Positions 11,592 to 23,244 of a DNA stretch of 64,000 nt are shown piece by piece. The stretch is taken from contig JBCAML010000017.1 of the NCBI GenBank assembly GCA_038503075.1, positions 1,116,001-1,180,000 of the forward strand, in the 5' to 3' direction. This stretch comes from Gyromitra esculenta. Taxonomy: Eukaryota; Ascomycota; Pezizomycetes; Pezizales; Discinaceae. The notes under the pieces were generated by a model. That model was given only the letters and a program-made list of their open reading frames with translations. It had not been told where the DNA came from and made no database searches. Numbering within the stretch: the first letter of the stretch is position 1; every line of letters begins with the position of its first letter. A program made the translations under genes and the position numbers.

Positions 11592-14500
11592 CCAAACACC
11601 TACTTTACCGTATGCAGCCCACACGTTTTTCTAAAATATTATTAGAAACGGAGGTGGGCTAGTATAGCCAAAGGGCTGGTTTCTGATTTGAAGATTTTTT
11701 TTGGGAAACGAAAAAAAAAAAAACATGCGAATTTTCTTTCCCCTAAAACTGCTAAGTACATTTTACGCTGTGCATCTTTCCACCGCTTTGTGATGGTTGT
11801 GAATATTACAGTATATTACGAATCGCTAGTCAGTCGCGAAGAGTCGGATTTACTTGGCTGGTTGCACGGTAATCAAATCCTAACCAGCCGCCACGGGGTG
11901 GGGCCGGATTTGCTGTTTTTCCGAATCTCCGGTTTACTATTTGAGCTTGAGGGGAGGATGGAGAGGGAGTCAAAGCGCCGAGGGAGGGGTCTAATAATTT
12001 TCCCGAAACGGTCCGCTCGGCGTGAGCAACTCGCAATTGGTCTGCTTGGAATTCGGACTGCGCCGTACTAAATTTGCAAAGTAAAGCATGAGCTAAATAA
12101 TCCGGGGGGAGAATCTTCACATGAAATATCTACTGTAGGGCCCTGGCAGATAGATAGGTATTCATTCCCCCCCCGGATAGTCGCGGAAATGATCACAGAA
12201 GTTAATAATAGTTAACTACCAGTAAGGAATCCATAGTCCCAATTTCACATCGAAATGACACAGTATGCCGGTCCTGTCTGATATCAAAGTTGTACCTATC
12301 CCGAGTGACAACCATGACGCTGACGCCGATCTCTGTCGGCTAGAATGCTATTACTAAAAGACATTCTCGAACGAGCCCATGCTTCCGTACAGACCGCTGT
12401 TCACTGAACTTTTTCCAGAAACCCGGTCACCAATTACACAAGTCTAAAGGGTACCGTATCCGTCATTATGATGCCGGTGTCCGTGGGAGAGTGAGACAGA
12501 CACACGGCAAGCGGTCTGTACCGAGGGTATCGGCAAGTAGACTGCACATACTCTGAGAAAGCGAAAAGTCGATATATGATCTCAGATTGGATGCTGTCTT
12601 GATAAGTCGAGATCGAGACGATTGGCTTATCGCACCTTAACGCCCGATCTTGGTTTTGTATTACATAGCACATTGCAAGCCCGGTCGTCCCCCCCCCCCC
12701 GCGCAGTACCATCTAATTGATATCCAACAATCAACGGAGATTCAATCGTATCTAAGGCTACGTTTACTCAAGCCTATGCAAGTCTCAGGGGGTGAGAGGA
12801 GTATGTGCTGAGTTTACTCATTGGGGGGTTGGGCTTTGTAACAACGCCGAACCTCATACGTACTCTTTCAATTGCGACTGCAGGAAAATCTACAAGAAGA
12901 GATATGTTGCAAGGGTTATTGATTGTAGCTTCACCCCTCAATAAAGCGATGGGAAATACACTTCTCGCAAAGTTTACTTTATATGGAATTAGATTCCAAC
13001 CTCTACGTGGTGAGTCGTTTCCAGGGTGGGAAAAACTAGCTGCGAATATATATCTATATCCCAGCCACTTAATTTGCTTATATAGTAATGCGCTGAAGAG
13101 AACTGAGTTTGATTTACGGCAGGGATCCATACATGTATACCTATGCTGTTTTTAATTTTCGCCCTGGGATAGAGGTTTCTGCAGTAATAAGCGCGCGGTG
13201 TCGAGGCGAAGTGATTTTTCATGACCGATATGAGTTTTTCCGACATGCCACGCCACAGTTTACCGTGAACACTCTTCGCTTACGGCTGTTTTGACCGTTT
13301 GAGTGATGGATTCAGGTACCCAGGGTCTTCCAAACAGGGGTGGTTTGGTGATGATTTCGAGAGGTCTGTGCCGAGAATATACTGCTTCATGTTGGACTCG
13401 CGATGTTTTAATTTCTTCCAGCCGAGCGAGCGAGCCCTAGTATACATGCAGAGTACCTATATGAAAACAGGGAAACCATAAGACAGCGTAATCACTTCCG
13501 GGCACAAATAAACAAACAGACAGACACGGTAATGATATGATATTTGGGATGATAAAATGGGCAATGGCATAGCTACAGAACTGCGTGACAGAACAAGCTT
13601 CGTTCCACTCTACGACGAAAGAGGGATTTGGGATATCACGACCATGCACGTCAATCAATTCGTGCACAGCTACACTTGATGGCAGATACAGGGTCGAGGG
13701 AAGGGAATAGAGGAGGCACGAATTGCGCTACCTACCAGCTCGCTTAGAACCATGCGTCTCTCGCCATGGCCAGGCGCTGTCTACCTTTATTTCTCCGTCT
13801 ACACCTGTCCAATAGGATTAGGTTTTATATACCATACCATTCGTACCATACATACGTTATCCCGTTCCTCCGTAAACTTACGAAAATGAGCTAGAGTGCA
13901 ATTACTTTTACTACCACCCAGCTGAGCTCAGACTTCTGTAAGAGGTGTTTACTCCGTGCCCGTTCTCGTGGACCAAGGACTACTACAAGGTAACGGCTGG
14001 TACTGGCACGCAGCCACGAGGCGTTTGCGCTCAATATCTTTCTAATATGAGCGTCCTTATAGTATGCAAGTAAATTTCCATCAAGTGTAATTGCGTAAAG
14101 AAATTTATATCATATGTCTATGAACACGTACCCAACTCCTAGCCACCTGGACGTGTCATATGTCCTGGGAATAGTTCTCTCGAGAGCCACAGGGGATCAG
14201 CTCTTCAAGGCCCAACTAACTGAATATAGATCTGACAGGCAGAGCCTAGCCCTCTAGTAAACACCCTTCACATGGCACCGGTATCAGAATGTCGCAAAAC
14301 GCAATGCTAAGGGAGATGTGCCACTTCTAGCTTTATTTATTTACTTATCTATTTGGTACATATGAACCAACGTGACCACATGGAAGTAGTCCCATCACAT
14401 ACAATAACGCTACAGGTAAGACCTGCCCCCGGGACAACCAGTGTTTTCGAAGTTTTTCCAATCTCGGTTTTCACGAAAACCCACAGCATGCACACACGGG

Positions 14501-17500
14501 AGATTATCGCCTTCGCGTCCGCTGATATGGTTTAACGGAGCCGGTTTTCGACACCTTTCACGGATCCCCCATCGGATGGATCACGATGAACTGTGCCGTC
14601 ACTTCCATGATCAATCCTCGGTGTTCACCGAGCGTTGGTAAGACCTTCTAGACTTTCTTGGTCTTTTCTAGTTGCTTCATGATATGTGTGTCTTGGAATT
14701 TTAGCACCAACTGTTTGTTGGGCTGAGTGCGACAGTGCTAGTAGCTGATAGACGTCAGTCAGTCAACTCACCCCTGACGGACACTCTCGAGTTATCCAAG
14801 TCCCCCCCTCAAGAGTTACACGTCGTCGACCTTGATCTTCAGGGCGGAGAGACGGCCCTGCTTCCCGCCGCCGATTCAGGGGGGGCTAGAACATGCGCGA
14901 GGCTCTCAAACAGCATGACCTTCCTCCTTGGCACCTGTAACCGTAGTTAGTTGGACAGTGAGCACCCTGCATTTTGTGCGTCCCCGGATACTGATTGCTC
15001 ACAATTGGAGAGTGGGCTCTTTTCACTGATCGCTTTCGAGGCGCCCTACAATTCCTATCTGAACTCCTGTGTTCTTTTGTTCTTGTTTGGGAGGAGTGTG
15101 TTTCTTCCCTCCCTGTATCATTAAGACAAACACATTACACATTACTTTTTACAGTACAACACGAAGCGGTGAGGGCGTGGTCTGGAACATATCCACTCGT
15201 CGCAAGAAGACAGTGAACGGTAGGTACGCTCTTGGTACTGCACGCCTGTTGACCGATATCCAGGCCACGACTCTTCTGAGCCAAGCATCGAACCGATATG
15301 TGGGGTATGCAGTCCTAGTGGAGAAGCACCACGGCAAGGCAGGGTGGAAACGGAAATGCGGAGAAAAATCCCGATGGTTCCGCTTCTTGCATGGATGGCT
15401 CGCCCACCTTCTGTGAACCAATTTCACTAAAGCAAAAACTTGGGGTCTGACCGGGTTCGAACAAGTGAGCTGAAACTTTCCCGCCCTGATAGAAAAGTAA
15501 TTATTAAGGTCCGAAAAATGATTGGCCCTAACGACCGTTTGGTGATGCTAGTGAACTGGGCATAAGCGAGACGGTGACGGTTCCCGCGTTCCTACGTTTC
15601 CTGATAGTGCCTGCGTCTAAAGGAGATAGTTAAGCTTGTTTCTCTGCGGTCTTTACGGTCTCTTTCGGAGTGGGTACGACGACCCAATAGCTATACGTCA
15701 ATATGATTAGAGAATAATTTTCTCATTAAGAACACTTTAGGGGTATCACTGCCTATCACTCACTCACCTTCCAAAAGCCTCGTGAAAGAGTCTGGTACTC
15801 GTCCCTTAAAGAGACTAGAGTGCTATATACCTCTTCTTCTGGGGCGAAGCAATACAGTGGCCAAGGGTCCCATCTGGGAATAGTACGGATCGTCATGGCG
15901 AGAGCCAGCCCTGATTAAGTCAGAGCATTAACTTCAGCCCAAAGCATGCCGAGATAAGGATCGTCCGAAAAAAACAAAACAAACAGATCTCACGCTCATA
16001 ATCATCGAAGAGACAGTTACTCGCGAGCCAGGCATCTGCTGCATCATCTCACACCGCCTACTCGCAGGTTTCTAGAAGGAAAAATATTAATTGAATAAAA
16101 ACGGGTTTAGAAGAACTCGGCTATGCAGATCATCCGCAAGCGAAAGTAAAAAAAAAACCGGATTAACTAAGGTTGCAGTTTCTAAACCGACCAGGAATTT
16201 AGGTTTGGAGCACGATCAATCGGTGTTATTCTCCTCGGCTTAATTCGTATAGGCATAGTAGGTGGGAGAGTTGGAGGCTTCTATCAAGGATCAATTCCTC
16301 ACTCAGCCTTTTCTTCAGAATTATCCGCTGACAGCAAGGGTCGTCGGGTATTCAAAGGCATCGTCGATAGGCTATCTACTGGTACCTGCTTTTCAGCACG
16401 TTCTCCGTCGGGGGTAGTAATGATATGCTAGGTTTTGTTGGGCTAGCTGTTCAACTTTATTTCGCTCTTGGAGGAGTTATAAATTTCGTCGCAAGTTTCA
16501 TCTAAACCCCTTAAAGTACTTCTAAAGAGGTTTATTGTGGATAAGGTTTGGATCTCTCATCAATGCTCCGTGTGTTTGGATGCTCGATAGATCATAGGAA
16601 TAGAAAGTTGGATAGACTTTCGGGATCTGTGTCTGATCCATGAATCTTGATCATGACGTATCCGGTTATAATGGCAACTCTGTGTCAAACCAGTTATTGA
16701 AAGCGCATACGATAATTCCTGACATGATCCGGATCCATCTGCTTATTTATCCCTCAAAGTGGTCTGCTCGTAGTGAGCTCATGCGATATCACTCGATAAA
16801 ACTTCGTAATCAAATAATACAAGAAAACGCCATAAAATGCAACGGGTGTCAATAATCCCAACGGGAGTGAAATTACGAACGATTATTTTAGTGAAAACAA
16901 AAAATCTTGTAATGCCCGTTATGGTATACCATAGTACTAAAAACGACACAATGGGCAAAGATGACAATCGAGTATACAGTATCCTATCAGCCATTTGGTA
17001 ATTGCAGTTAAATGGGGAGTGGAGAAGAGTGATGGGAACGTGTTATGTGCAGGAGAGAAGATTATTATACATATATTAAAAACGTCGATCGCGATCTGCA
17101 ACAGTCCATGTCGGACCCTTTGTTGATCATTTCCCTCTGCTTTCGGATGTATGGTGTCCTTCCGCCGCCATACCGTAGAATATACGAAAAGGGTAATGAT
17201 CTAGAAATCATTTCCTTATGCGCTGCAAATATAGAGGGCGTGGAGCTCATGAGGGTATTTGTTGTTTATCAAACTGAGTTTGTGTGTACCCCGGAATATA
17301 TATAGGTCAACCTTACATAGTATTTATGATCCCTGGGCATTCTTGAGCTCACCAGATACCCCGTGAGCGCTCCTGCAATTAACTGGTCGAGAAGACCTGA
17401 AAGTGCGCAATCCATCCTTTCTCAGATCGTTTATTTCCTATCTTTATTATATCTAGTCTATCTGCTATTTACCCCTAAGATGGAACTCATCTTAGCCCCG

Positions 17501-18286
17501 TGCTTACTCTATATTGCTTCTTTTATTTTGAGCTTTGTGAGCGGGCGTACCGCAAAGAACCCCATACCGCTCACTTGGGATTTATATTAATATCCGAAGT
17601 AATTACCGATATACATTTTTGTGACCGGAAATATGCACTAAAATATGATTTCTCGCATACTTAGAACCGTTGCCTTACGCTGATTGCAAGGGAAAGCGCC
17701 ATCCAAATGCATATTTTTCGGCACGTATCCGCGGCAGTTTTCTTGCGGGACAGGCAGTTTTATTAAAAACTACTAGAAAACGAAATGTAGTAGTAACAAA
17801 TCGTAGTAAGATTGGCTGCGGTGTGCGTGCGACTAGCTGCAGACGAACACCGTTATGTGTACAGCGGGGCGTGAAAAAACCCTATTGGCCACGACAACGG
17901 AAATATCGTTTTAGGATGGATCGTTTTCTGGTTTCCTTTGAGCGAAGGGAGAGTCCTAGATGAGTTTGAGGATGGAGTTTGTCTTTGTGCTACGGTCCTC
18001 GAATCTCTTTAGGGTCCTGGTGTCTTTATAACTGCACTTAATCATGATTGATCACTCGATTTTGACTTTTCAACTTCTGTTGAGAATAGTGAATAGATTA
18101 GTATATCTGCACTAGCGGTGAAGAAGAGAAGAGAAAGGAAAATTAAACACTGGCATTAAGCCCCTATATATACTCCTTATAAAGCTGTAAAAGTCAGGCT
18201 ATGGGGGGCTCTTTGGGCATCGAATAGACCGGCCTGGGCGACCCCATAGTGGCTAAAGCTTCTAGCTGAGTCGGTATCCCATCGGA

Positions 18287-18302
18287 GGACGTGAGCCCTA
18301 GG
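18287..18302. repeat. Target-site duplication of LINE, left copy
   Basis: GGACGTGAGCCCTAGG, 16 bp, identical to 19572-19587 and directly abutting the poly(T) that represents the LINE poly(A) tail. Confidence 0.92.
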
Positions 18303-19571
18303 TTTTTTTTTTTTTTTTTTTTGTTAAATCATCTTTTCATTGTTTTATATATCTGGTACAAGAATGCCACATGCAACCGAAGTTATAGCGTGAACAAAAC
18401 CCTCAAAATCCTCAACCCTCCAAAAAAAAAAGACAAAATTTTATAACTGAAAAAATTTTCTTAAACAGAGATTCCCTAAAAGGCAAACACATGCCATAAA
18501 ACAAGTACTAACGTGAAAGAGTTAACCTTCCATTAAATCGAAAAAATTTAATAAAGATGAAAGAGATGATGTAGAATTTAAAGAAACAGATGATAAAATA
18601 TCTGATGAGCCAGAAGATGAAAGATCTGAAAAAACAATTTCATTCATTGGAGAAAAATTTGTTCTTGTTTTTGAAATAAATTTGGCAAGAGCAATTAAGG
18701 ATGAAAGATTATTCCAAATTGGAGAGTCTGCATCTAGGGAATTTATAAAGGGAATAAATAAATCTCGTTCGGACGACAGCGCAAAACAATATAGAATAGC
18801 ATGAGAAAAATTTTGGAAATTGTCTCCACAGAGGGGACAAGTTGTAGGGCCTTATGTGACCAAGAGGTATGAGCTTTGAGATAGCTTTTATGGGCTCTCA
18901 TTTGATGTAGACGTCCAGCCATGAATTTTGAAAATTTCATGAATGGATGGGGGAGCGTTGAGGTACAGTATGGGTAGTAATCGGGTCGAGGAGCATAAGA
19001 ATCCCAATCAAGGATAAGTTGGGATGTGATAGCTGCATTACTGGCTTCGATTATCATTGCTCGGTTTGGATTGGGTTTGTCCAGAATAGGGCCGGAGGCA
19101 CCCGGATAGTAGTTGGCGGGGAGGAATTTCCACGCTTCGCTTGCAAAAGAATCAATAATAAGAGGACGTACACGGCTCTTGGCATTGGAATTCCAGGGTC
19201 TGGGTCTTCTGGCTCCGAGGCCTTTTAAGTGTATTCTTAAAAGAGGGAGAGGAGTGCCGTCCGCTTGGAAATTTGGGGGAAGGCGTGCTGAAGCAGGATT
19301 GAATAGTACAGGGAGGGTAGCGATGCGAATTGCATGGCGTCGTCTAAGGTACTGTGCAAATGGTAGCATAGGAGGAAGGGAGGCTTCCCTTGTTAGGGCG
19401 CCAATATTGGTTGAAGAAAAACAGTTTGTAATCCACCTTAGGACACTGTTCCAGAAGGGGTTTATTTTGTTGAGGATCGATGAGGATGGCGTGAAAACAT
19501 TCATGCCGTAAGAGAGGATGGGACGAATAAGGCCCATAGCAAGTTTTCGGGCATTGTGGCTAGTTAGGCTG
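18303..19571 (-). mobile_element. 5'-truncated non-LTR retrotransposon (LINE, Tad1-like)
   Basis: The element reads on the minus strand. It ends in a poly(A) tail (poly(T) on the plus strand from 18303) and is bounded by perfect 16-bp direct repeats, the hallmark of target-primed reverse transcription. It carries only the C-terminal part of the reverse-transcriptase ORF plus about 440 bp of 3' UTR, so it was truncated at its 5' end on insertion. Its 3'-UTR sequence recurs in a much shorter copy at 38391-38477. Confidence 0.9.
18743..19571 (-). pseudogene. C-terminal fragment of LINE ORF2
   Basis: An open frame runs from the truncation point to a stop at 18743. It begins with the post-catalytic block typical of Tad1/I-like LINE reverse transcriptases: a RPILSYGMNV motif, then RWITNCFSSTN, EASLPPMLP and NPASARLPP. 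The catalytic reverse-transcriptase and endonuclease regions are missing because of the 5' truncation. No internal stop occurs in the 264-codon remnant, which suggests fairly recent insertion. It cannot be functional alone. Confidence 0.8.
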
Positions 19572-19587
19572 GGACGTGAGCCCTAGG
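19572..19587. repeat. Target-site duplication of LINE, right copy
   Basis: Exact copy of the 16-bp sequence at 18287-18302, abutting the truncated 5' end of the LINE. Confidence 0.92.
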
Positions 19588-20075
19588 AAGCCTATAGATA
19601 TATATATCATATATCCAACAACTTCAAGGATACACTATTTTCTCCTTATGAATGGCGCTGGCGTGGGCTAAGAGAGTTTTAAGAAGTTAAGTTGTTGTAT
19701 TTTCTTTAGGAGCTGCAGCTGGGCTTGAGATTTATTTGCATGGCGACAGATTTAGCTTGAAAATAATTCATTAGCGAGTCCGAGATTGAAGAAAGGAAGC
19801 GGAGGAAGGCCGCATATTTATATAAAAAGTAACAAAAAGTGTTTATGAAACTCTACTCGTTTCATAACTCGCATATGAGTAACACACTGATAGTGTGTTA
19901 CTTTGTTAGGCTTGTATTGTGAGTTATTCAGTTGAGCTCTGCACCCACCATGAACCGGTTCACGTTTATACAACTCTCTTATCTAATGGTAAATCCTCAA
20001 GCCACTCAAGTATAGTTCCCGAACGTTGCTTCCATCCCACATCACGCATCAAATGATGGCCACTCGCTTATACGG
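19588..20075. other. Intergenic, nothing recognised
   Basis: AT-rich spacer between the LINE and the hydrolase relic. A short palindromic stretch (TAACACACTGATAGTGTGTTA) lies near 19881-19901. No coding signal. Confidence 0.5.
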
Positions 20076-20823
20076 CTACAAATCGAACTGCATCCCCCTC
20101 CCACCTTTTTCAGTCTTCTCAATTACAAGTTTTAGATCTAATGCGCTTCTATACCAGGCTGCTAATTGCTGCACAATCCTGACTCCCACCGGCTTATCAT
20201 CTGTACCGGCGATCGCCAATATCTTCTGCCTATCCTTTACGGTAGATGAAATGTTTTATATGACCTTTATTGGGTCTACGAAGCGTTTCATCATCCCTAT
20301 GGGCTAGAGCATACTCTCCGTCTTAGGTATTTCCCGTTCCATCGCCTGGACGTTCTCTAAGTAAAAGATCGATCCAGTGCTTAGATCCAAATCCAGGAAT
20401 AGATAGCTGTTAAGCAAACGAGGTTACTGACTTTCTCGAGACCCGATGATATGCGTACTGCGAAAGGCCGCTCCCGGATGAGTGACCCATAAAAATCACA
20501 TCTTTCCCTCGCTTAGTCTTATTCTCGTCACCGTAAAAGATGCTGTGCTTTTGGCGAATGTGTGATATTGTGAATGCGACGTCAAGTGCAAGCTTGTGTT
20601 TGCCTGTACAGGGATGTTCAACTAGATGTTTCCTTGCGATTGAATTGAGGGGGCGAGATCGTACTTGTCCAATACGTTCTCTAGAATTCTGGATGGTGAG
20701 AAGCACCATGGTCTCGGAGGGAGAGACTGTAACAAGGATAGCCACGTGTAGAAAAGTATTGGAGAAAGTTGGTGTGGCATATGACGATACCAAAACCTTT
20801 GAAGGAGTAATTCCGATTAGCAT
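20076..20823 (-). pseudogene. Decayed alpha/beta-hydrolase-like gene
   Basis: Minus-strand coding remnants resemble an alpha/beta hydrolase. The first part contains LALDVAFTISHIRQ and then VIFMGHSSGSGL, which has the strand-GxSxG nucleophile-elbow form. After a frame change the second part reads ENVQAMEREIPKTESML, then KRFVDPIKVI, then KILAIAGTDDKPVGVRIV and QQLAAWYR, resembling the acid-residue region, and ends with a stop at 20076. In-frame TAG and TAA codons interrupt the second part, so the gene is dead unless these lie in introns. The subfamily cannot be named. No close neighbour suggests a pathway. Confidence 0.5.
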
Positions 20824-23244
20824 GAAGAAAATTCAAGGAAAAAGAGATAGGATAAAGTTCAAAGAACATAGAGAGTATTAAATGACACATGAAAGTTTTT
20901 GTATGCATATGCGAGGGTGGTTTGAAGTCTTAATTTTCTCGCCTGCCCCCAATAGCTAGAAATAGAAGCACCGCTATAATCCTGACGCTTAACGGATGAT
21001 AGAATTGTTTGTAATTTATCCAGAAGCATGTTTGAAAAAATAGAAAGGGAAATCAATGCGATCAACTCAACAGAATACTCCATAGAATCTATAGTGCTAG
21101 TGGCTAATGATTTTAGTAGTAAATAATAAAGAAATTCTCTCACCTTCATGTACGTACGCGTACAAACAACAATGGAGGTTTCGAATTTCCTCACCCGAGT
21201 AATGCCACGGAAGGGAAACAAGTTCTAATGAGCTATCAGGCGATAGAAGAAGTGTCCTTTCGACATCGTCAGGTAGATTTAGTCGAATAATCAGACTAAC
21301 ATTCCAGGTTAATTTGTGTTTCTCCGTCATTTTCTGGTGGCTAAAGAAATATAAGAAATAGATTGAAGTTTCTTTAATTTTCATCTTGATTTAAGTATAA
21401 ATACCGCTAGCCGGTTGGTTACCAGAGCTCGAGGTGGTGTATACTATAGTCCTGAAAGGCAGTATCCGATGTCACTTAGTCAAGCTTTTGGGGAACACAA
21501 AACTACTTTGGTACTAGGGTTGGAATAATTATAAGCGTTCCGAGTAACAAAACATCGAGTCCGCGGCGCTGCACGGTTTTTTTTTTGCCGACCTGGGGTA
21601 TTTTTCGAGACGGAAAAAGTAATGGGTTTAAATCAGGTTGAGTAGGCTGGTCATGGGGTATGCATGTGTGCGAGTTATCGAACGGAACAATTCCTGCTCG
21701 GGGCTTGCATAGTTGTCACGTACGCCTAAAGGATTGTAAATTTGACATATCCTGCTTCAGGAACGCGACGATTTATTGCTATACCTATAGTACTTGGGGT
21801 GTATACAGACAGCGAAAAGAAACAACTTGTCATAAAACTCTCTGATTGCTGGCACCTGCAGCTAGAGTTATGAACCAATATTGGTAGTATCTATCTCTGT
21901 AACTGTTATATGCTACCAATTTCAGCACCCCTCTTCGTTAAGATTCCTATTAAGATATCCCTGTCTGAAACCATCCATAGCCCCCAAAACTATAAACATA
22001 ATACTTTACTATCGGGCTGGGATGCGAATATGCCTTCTCCGGCTTGTTTTTTGGAGTTCTTAGCGTGAGTAGAGTAGAAACCACTTATATAAATCGCGTA
22101 TATATATAGTTTTAAGCTTCGCTAGAGACACTCAATGTCACTCGATAGCCTAGCTCGGATTATTAATTAATTAATTAATTTTTTTCGTGAGACGCATGGG
22201 TATTATGCTATTGGGCTATGATGTAATATTTAAAACTTCCAGACCACATGTATGCATTATATTCGCGTCAATAGTGTTTAAACCCGGGTTTATCCAAAAG
22301 CCGTGGAGCTAATCTTATAATTATAAGATAAACCTTGTTAGAGTAGGTTCTCAGTTCTAATAAGGCCAATAGCCTTGTATCCAGACCAACTATTCTTATG
22401 ATATTCTTGTATATAGAGCGATCTTATAGGGCGATGGTAGTGTAAAGTACGTGCTGCTGTGGAACCTTGCTCTGAGACATGTCTGTTCTGCTATTCATGC
22501 TAGGAACCATCTAACCCTGCATACATCTGAGTATTAGAGTTGCATGTCCGGTCTCCGAAGTTCGCGCTGCACAACCTGTAAATCCATGTGGTGTTGACAC
22601 CTTGGCGGTAACGTATCAGAGCCTCAAAACCTTAAGAATTCAGGGCACGGTCCACCGCTATCCCGAGTTGACGTCCACAACCGTAGATCTCCCAGATTCC
22701 ACGGCCTTCGATCACAGCAAGGCCTTCAATCCTGCTACCTACAGGTACTCGACCACAAAGAGCAGCGTATAATAGAAGCGGGGCTTGTAAATACTTATTT
22801 TCGGGTAATTGTTTCGCTTGACGCCTGAGATTGGGATTGACTTTTGTGGAATCAGTGCTCACAGGCTTTACGCGAACTAGCGATATATAAGGCCCGGGTA
22901 CAGCTCTTTGGCAATCTGACGCGTCTCCCCGCAAAGGTTCCGCCTACGACCACGTGTCCTGGACAGGTCAGTGAACGACGCTCTTCAAGGGGGACTCCAG
23001 ACCTCTCGAACCTTTCTATCATTATGGCTTGACTGTTTTATGACACATTCCACCAATCCCCCCACCAGCTCCCCACCAGCTCCCCCACCTTCTTCCCCAC
23101 CAACCTCCTACCAGCTCCTCCATCAACTTCTCCATCATCACCATCTGCTCCCTCTTGCGCACATCTTTCGAATTTACACACACTCTTTAATTGCCATCTT
23201 CTTCCGCGTTCTCGTCTTCGGTCGCACTCCTATCCTCTTCCATC
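20824..23244. other. Intergenic region upstream of the kinase gene
   Basis: No gene recognised. It holds an AT-rich (TTAA)n array and, in the last 200 bp, a CT-rich stretch with repeated CCCCACCAGCT units that probably forms the kinase promoter and leader. Confidence 0.5.
22160..22186. repeat. (TTAA)n microsatellite with T tract
   Basis: Tandem TTAA units followed by seven or more T residues. Confidence 0.85.

Larger units (their letters stand above)
9331..18286. other. Gene-poor intergenic region
   Basis: About 9 kb in which no ORF shows a recognisable domain or a splice-consistent gene model. It holds an (AAAG)n array, a (CGA)n array and a 12-C run at 12689-12700. I see no tRNA, LTR or terminal inverted repeat. 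Confidence 0.5.

Noticed and set aside
15441..15475. tRNA-like T-arm motif GGGTTCGAAC
   Set aside because: Neither strand gives a paired T stem, anticodon arm or acceptor stem around it.
17363..17590. Hydrophobic 75-codon ORF resembling a small membrane or mitochondrial protein
   Set aside because: AT-rich local composition explains the hydrophobicity; no family motif.
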